A stretch of DNA of 8,997 nt, taken from an uncultured Microbacteriaceae bacterium (GTDB lineage Bacteria; Actinomycetota; Actinomycetes; Actinomycetales; Microbacteriaceae). Every line of letters starts with the position of its first letter. Position 1 is the first letter of the stretch. The notes under the pieces were generated by a model that saw nothing but the letters and a program-made list of their open reading frames with translations, was not told the origin of the DNA and did no database searches. This document shows, piece after piece, positions 6,714 to 8,997 of the stretch. A program made the position numbers and the translations under genes. Where the stretch lies: contig CAMLMQ010000119.1 of assembly GCA_946481135.1 (NCBI GenBank), positions 1 to 8,997 of the forward strand. Reading direction: 5' to 3'.

Positions 6714-7454
6714 ATGCCCGACACCCCTGCCGACGACGACCGCGGTCCGATCCAGTCGATCGACCGCGCCGCGGCGGTGCTCGGACTCTTCGACGAGAAC
6801 ACTCGCACGCTGACCCCCGCGTACGTCGCGGCCCAGCTCGGCCTCAACCGCACGACCGCGCACCGCTACCTGCAGGCGCTGCAGGGCGCGGGGTTCCTCA
6901 CGGCGGCGAACGGCCCGGGCCCGCTCATCGATCAGCTCTCGGCCCTCGTCTCGACGCGGCAGCAGATCATCGCCCTCGCTCCGCCGGTACTGCGCCGCCT
7001 CTCCGACCGCACGGGGCTGACCGCCGTGCTGAGCTTCCTCGGCCGCACGGGCGCCGTGGTCACGCTCGTCGAGGAGGCGACGGAGGGCACCATCCTGCTC
7101 ACCGTGCGCCCCGGCACCGTGCTCGAGCCGCGTGCCGCGCAGTCGCGGGTGCTCTTCGCCTATCAGGCCGACCCGAGCGTGATCACGCGGGCGCTCGCGA
7201 CGCTCTCGCCCGCCGAGGCTCAGGCGGAGCAGTCGGAGCTCGCGAAGGTGCGCCGCGACGGACTCGCCTGGGCCGACCTGCAGCGCACGGGGCTGGAGTC
7301 GGTCGCCGTGCCGGTGTTCGCCGCCGGGCATGAGGCGGTCGCCGCGATCGGCGTGCTCGGCACGACCGCGCTGCTCGCGGGCGAGGCGGGCGTGCCGCGG
7401 GTCGCCGCGCTGCGCGAGGCCGCGGACGAGCTGAGCACGCTGCTCGGCGGTTAG
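6714..7454 (+). CDS. IclR-family transcriptional regulator (second copy)
   Basis: A 246-residue regulator. Residues 13-63 form the winged helix-turn-helix, opening IQSIDRAAAVLGLF, with recognition helix LNRTTAHRYLQAL (44-56). That helix differs from the first regulator's only by Ala for Ser. The effector domain, about 86-240, includes the identical block GAVVTLVEEA and a nearly identical RAAQSRVLFAY. Hand alignment gives about 65% identity with the first copy, with most differences in the effector domain and the extreme N-terminus. It starts 34 bp after the cyclase-family stop and is probably the last gene of the operon. AGAGG directly abuts the ATG with no spacer, so the start is poorly served by a normal ribosome binding site; no alternative in-frame start is visible nearby. 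A duplicated local regulator is likely; its ligand is unknown. Confidence 0.92.
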   Translation: MPDTPADDDRGPIQSIDRAAAVLGLFDENTRTLTPAYVAAQLGLNRTTAHRYLQALQGAGFLTAANGPGPLIDQLSALVSTRQQIIALAPPVLRRLSDRTGLTAVLSFLGRTGAVVTLVEEATEGTILLTVRPGTVLEPRAAQSRVLFAYQADPSVITRALATLSPAEAQAEQSELAKVRRDGLAWADLQRTGLESVAVPVFAAGHEAVAAIGVLGTTALLAGEAGVPRVAALREAADELSTLLGG

Positions 7455-7473
7455 CCGGAGGGGGCGGTCCGGC
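7454..7473. terminator. Small hairpin at the convergent junction of the second iclR gene and hemL
   Basis: GCCGGA (7454-7459) and TCCGGC (7468-7473) pair perfectly around an 8-base G-rich loop. The two genes converge with only 23 bp between their stop codons, so a bidirectional terminator is expected here. The stem is short and lacks a T-tract on either side, so the call is tentative. Confidence 0.35.
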
Positions 7474-7477
7474 CGAG

Positions 7478-8997
<1,520 letters not shown>

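Overview
The window comes from a high-GC bacterium (about 70% G+C by eye, G/C-rich third codon positions, strong GGAGG-type ribosome binding sites). The protein style, lipoprotein signal and hemB-hemL overlap fit an actinobacterium, most likely Microbacteriaceae. That placement is inferred; there is no rRNA or marker gene to prove it.

Layout: (1) 1-586, minus strand: the N-terminal 195 residues of a DUF6282-type metal-dependent hydrolase-like protein, running off the left edge. (2) 587-812: a 226-bp divergent control region with a promoter candidate for each direction, a perfect 10-bp palindrome and several CCGAA(A)CA-type repeats. (3) 813-7454, plus strand: seven closely packed genes. They are an IclR regulator, two polyamine-type ABC permeases, a PotA-like ATPase, a PotD-like lipoprotein, a 337-residue cyclase (PF04199)-family hydrolase and a second, closely related IclR regulator. 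The only sizeable gap (105 bp) lies before the lipoprotein gene and holds a strong GC hairpin. (4) 7455-7477: a short convergent junction with a small hairpin. (5) 7478-8997, minus strand: hemL, coupled by an ATGA overlap to the 3' end of hemB, i.e. ordinary tetrapyrrole biosynthesis unrelated to the cluster.

Working model (inference): regions 1-3 form an inducible uptake-and-hydrolysis cluster. A lipoprotein captures a small solute, the two permeases and ATPase import it, and the cyclase-family enzyme and the divergently encoded DUF6282 protein process it, probably by hydrolysing an amide, lactone or ring bond. Two IclR paralogs of about 65% identity with almost identical recognition helices bracket the transporter and enzyme genes and probably read the same or overlapping operators. 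The substrate cannot be named from sequence. The polyamine-like transporter class does not prove polyamine transport, because this class also carries opines, phosphonates and other small solutes.

No mobile elements, CRISPR arrays, tRNAs or rRNAs were seen.
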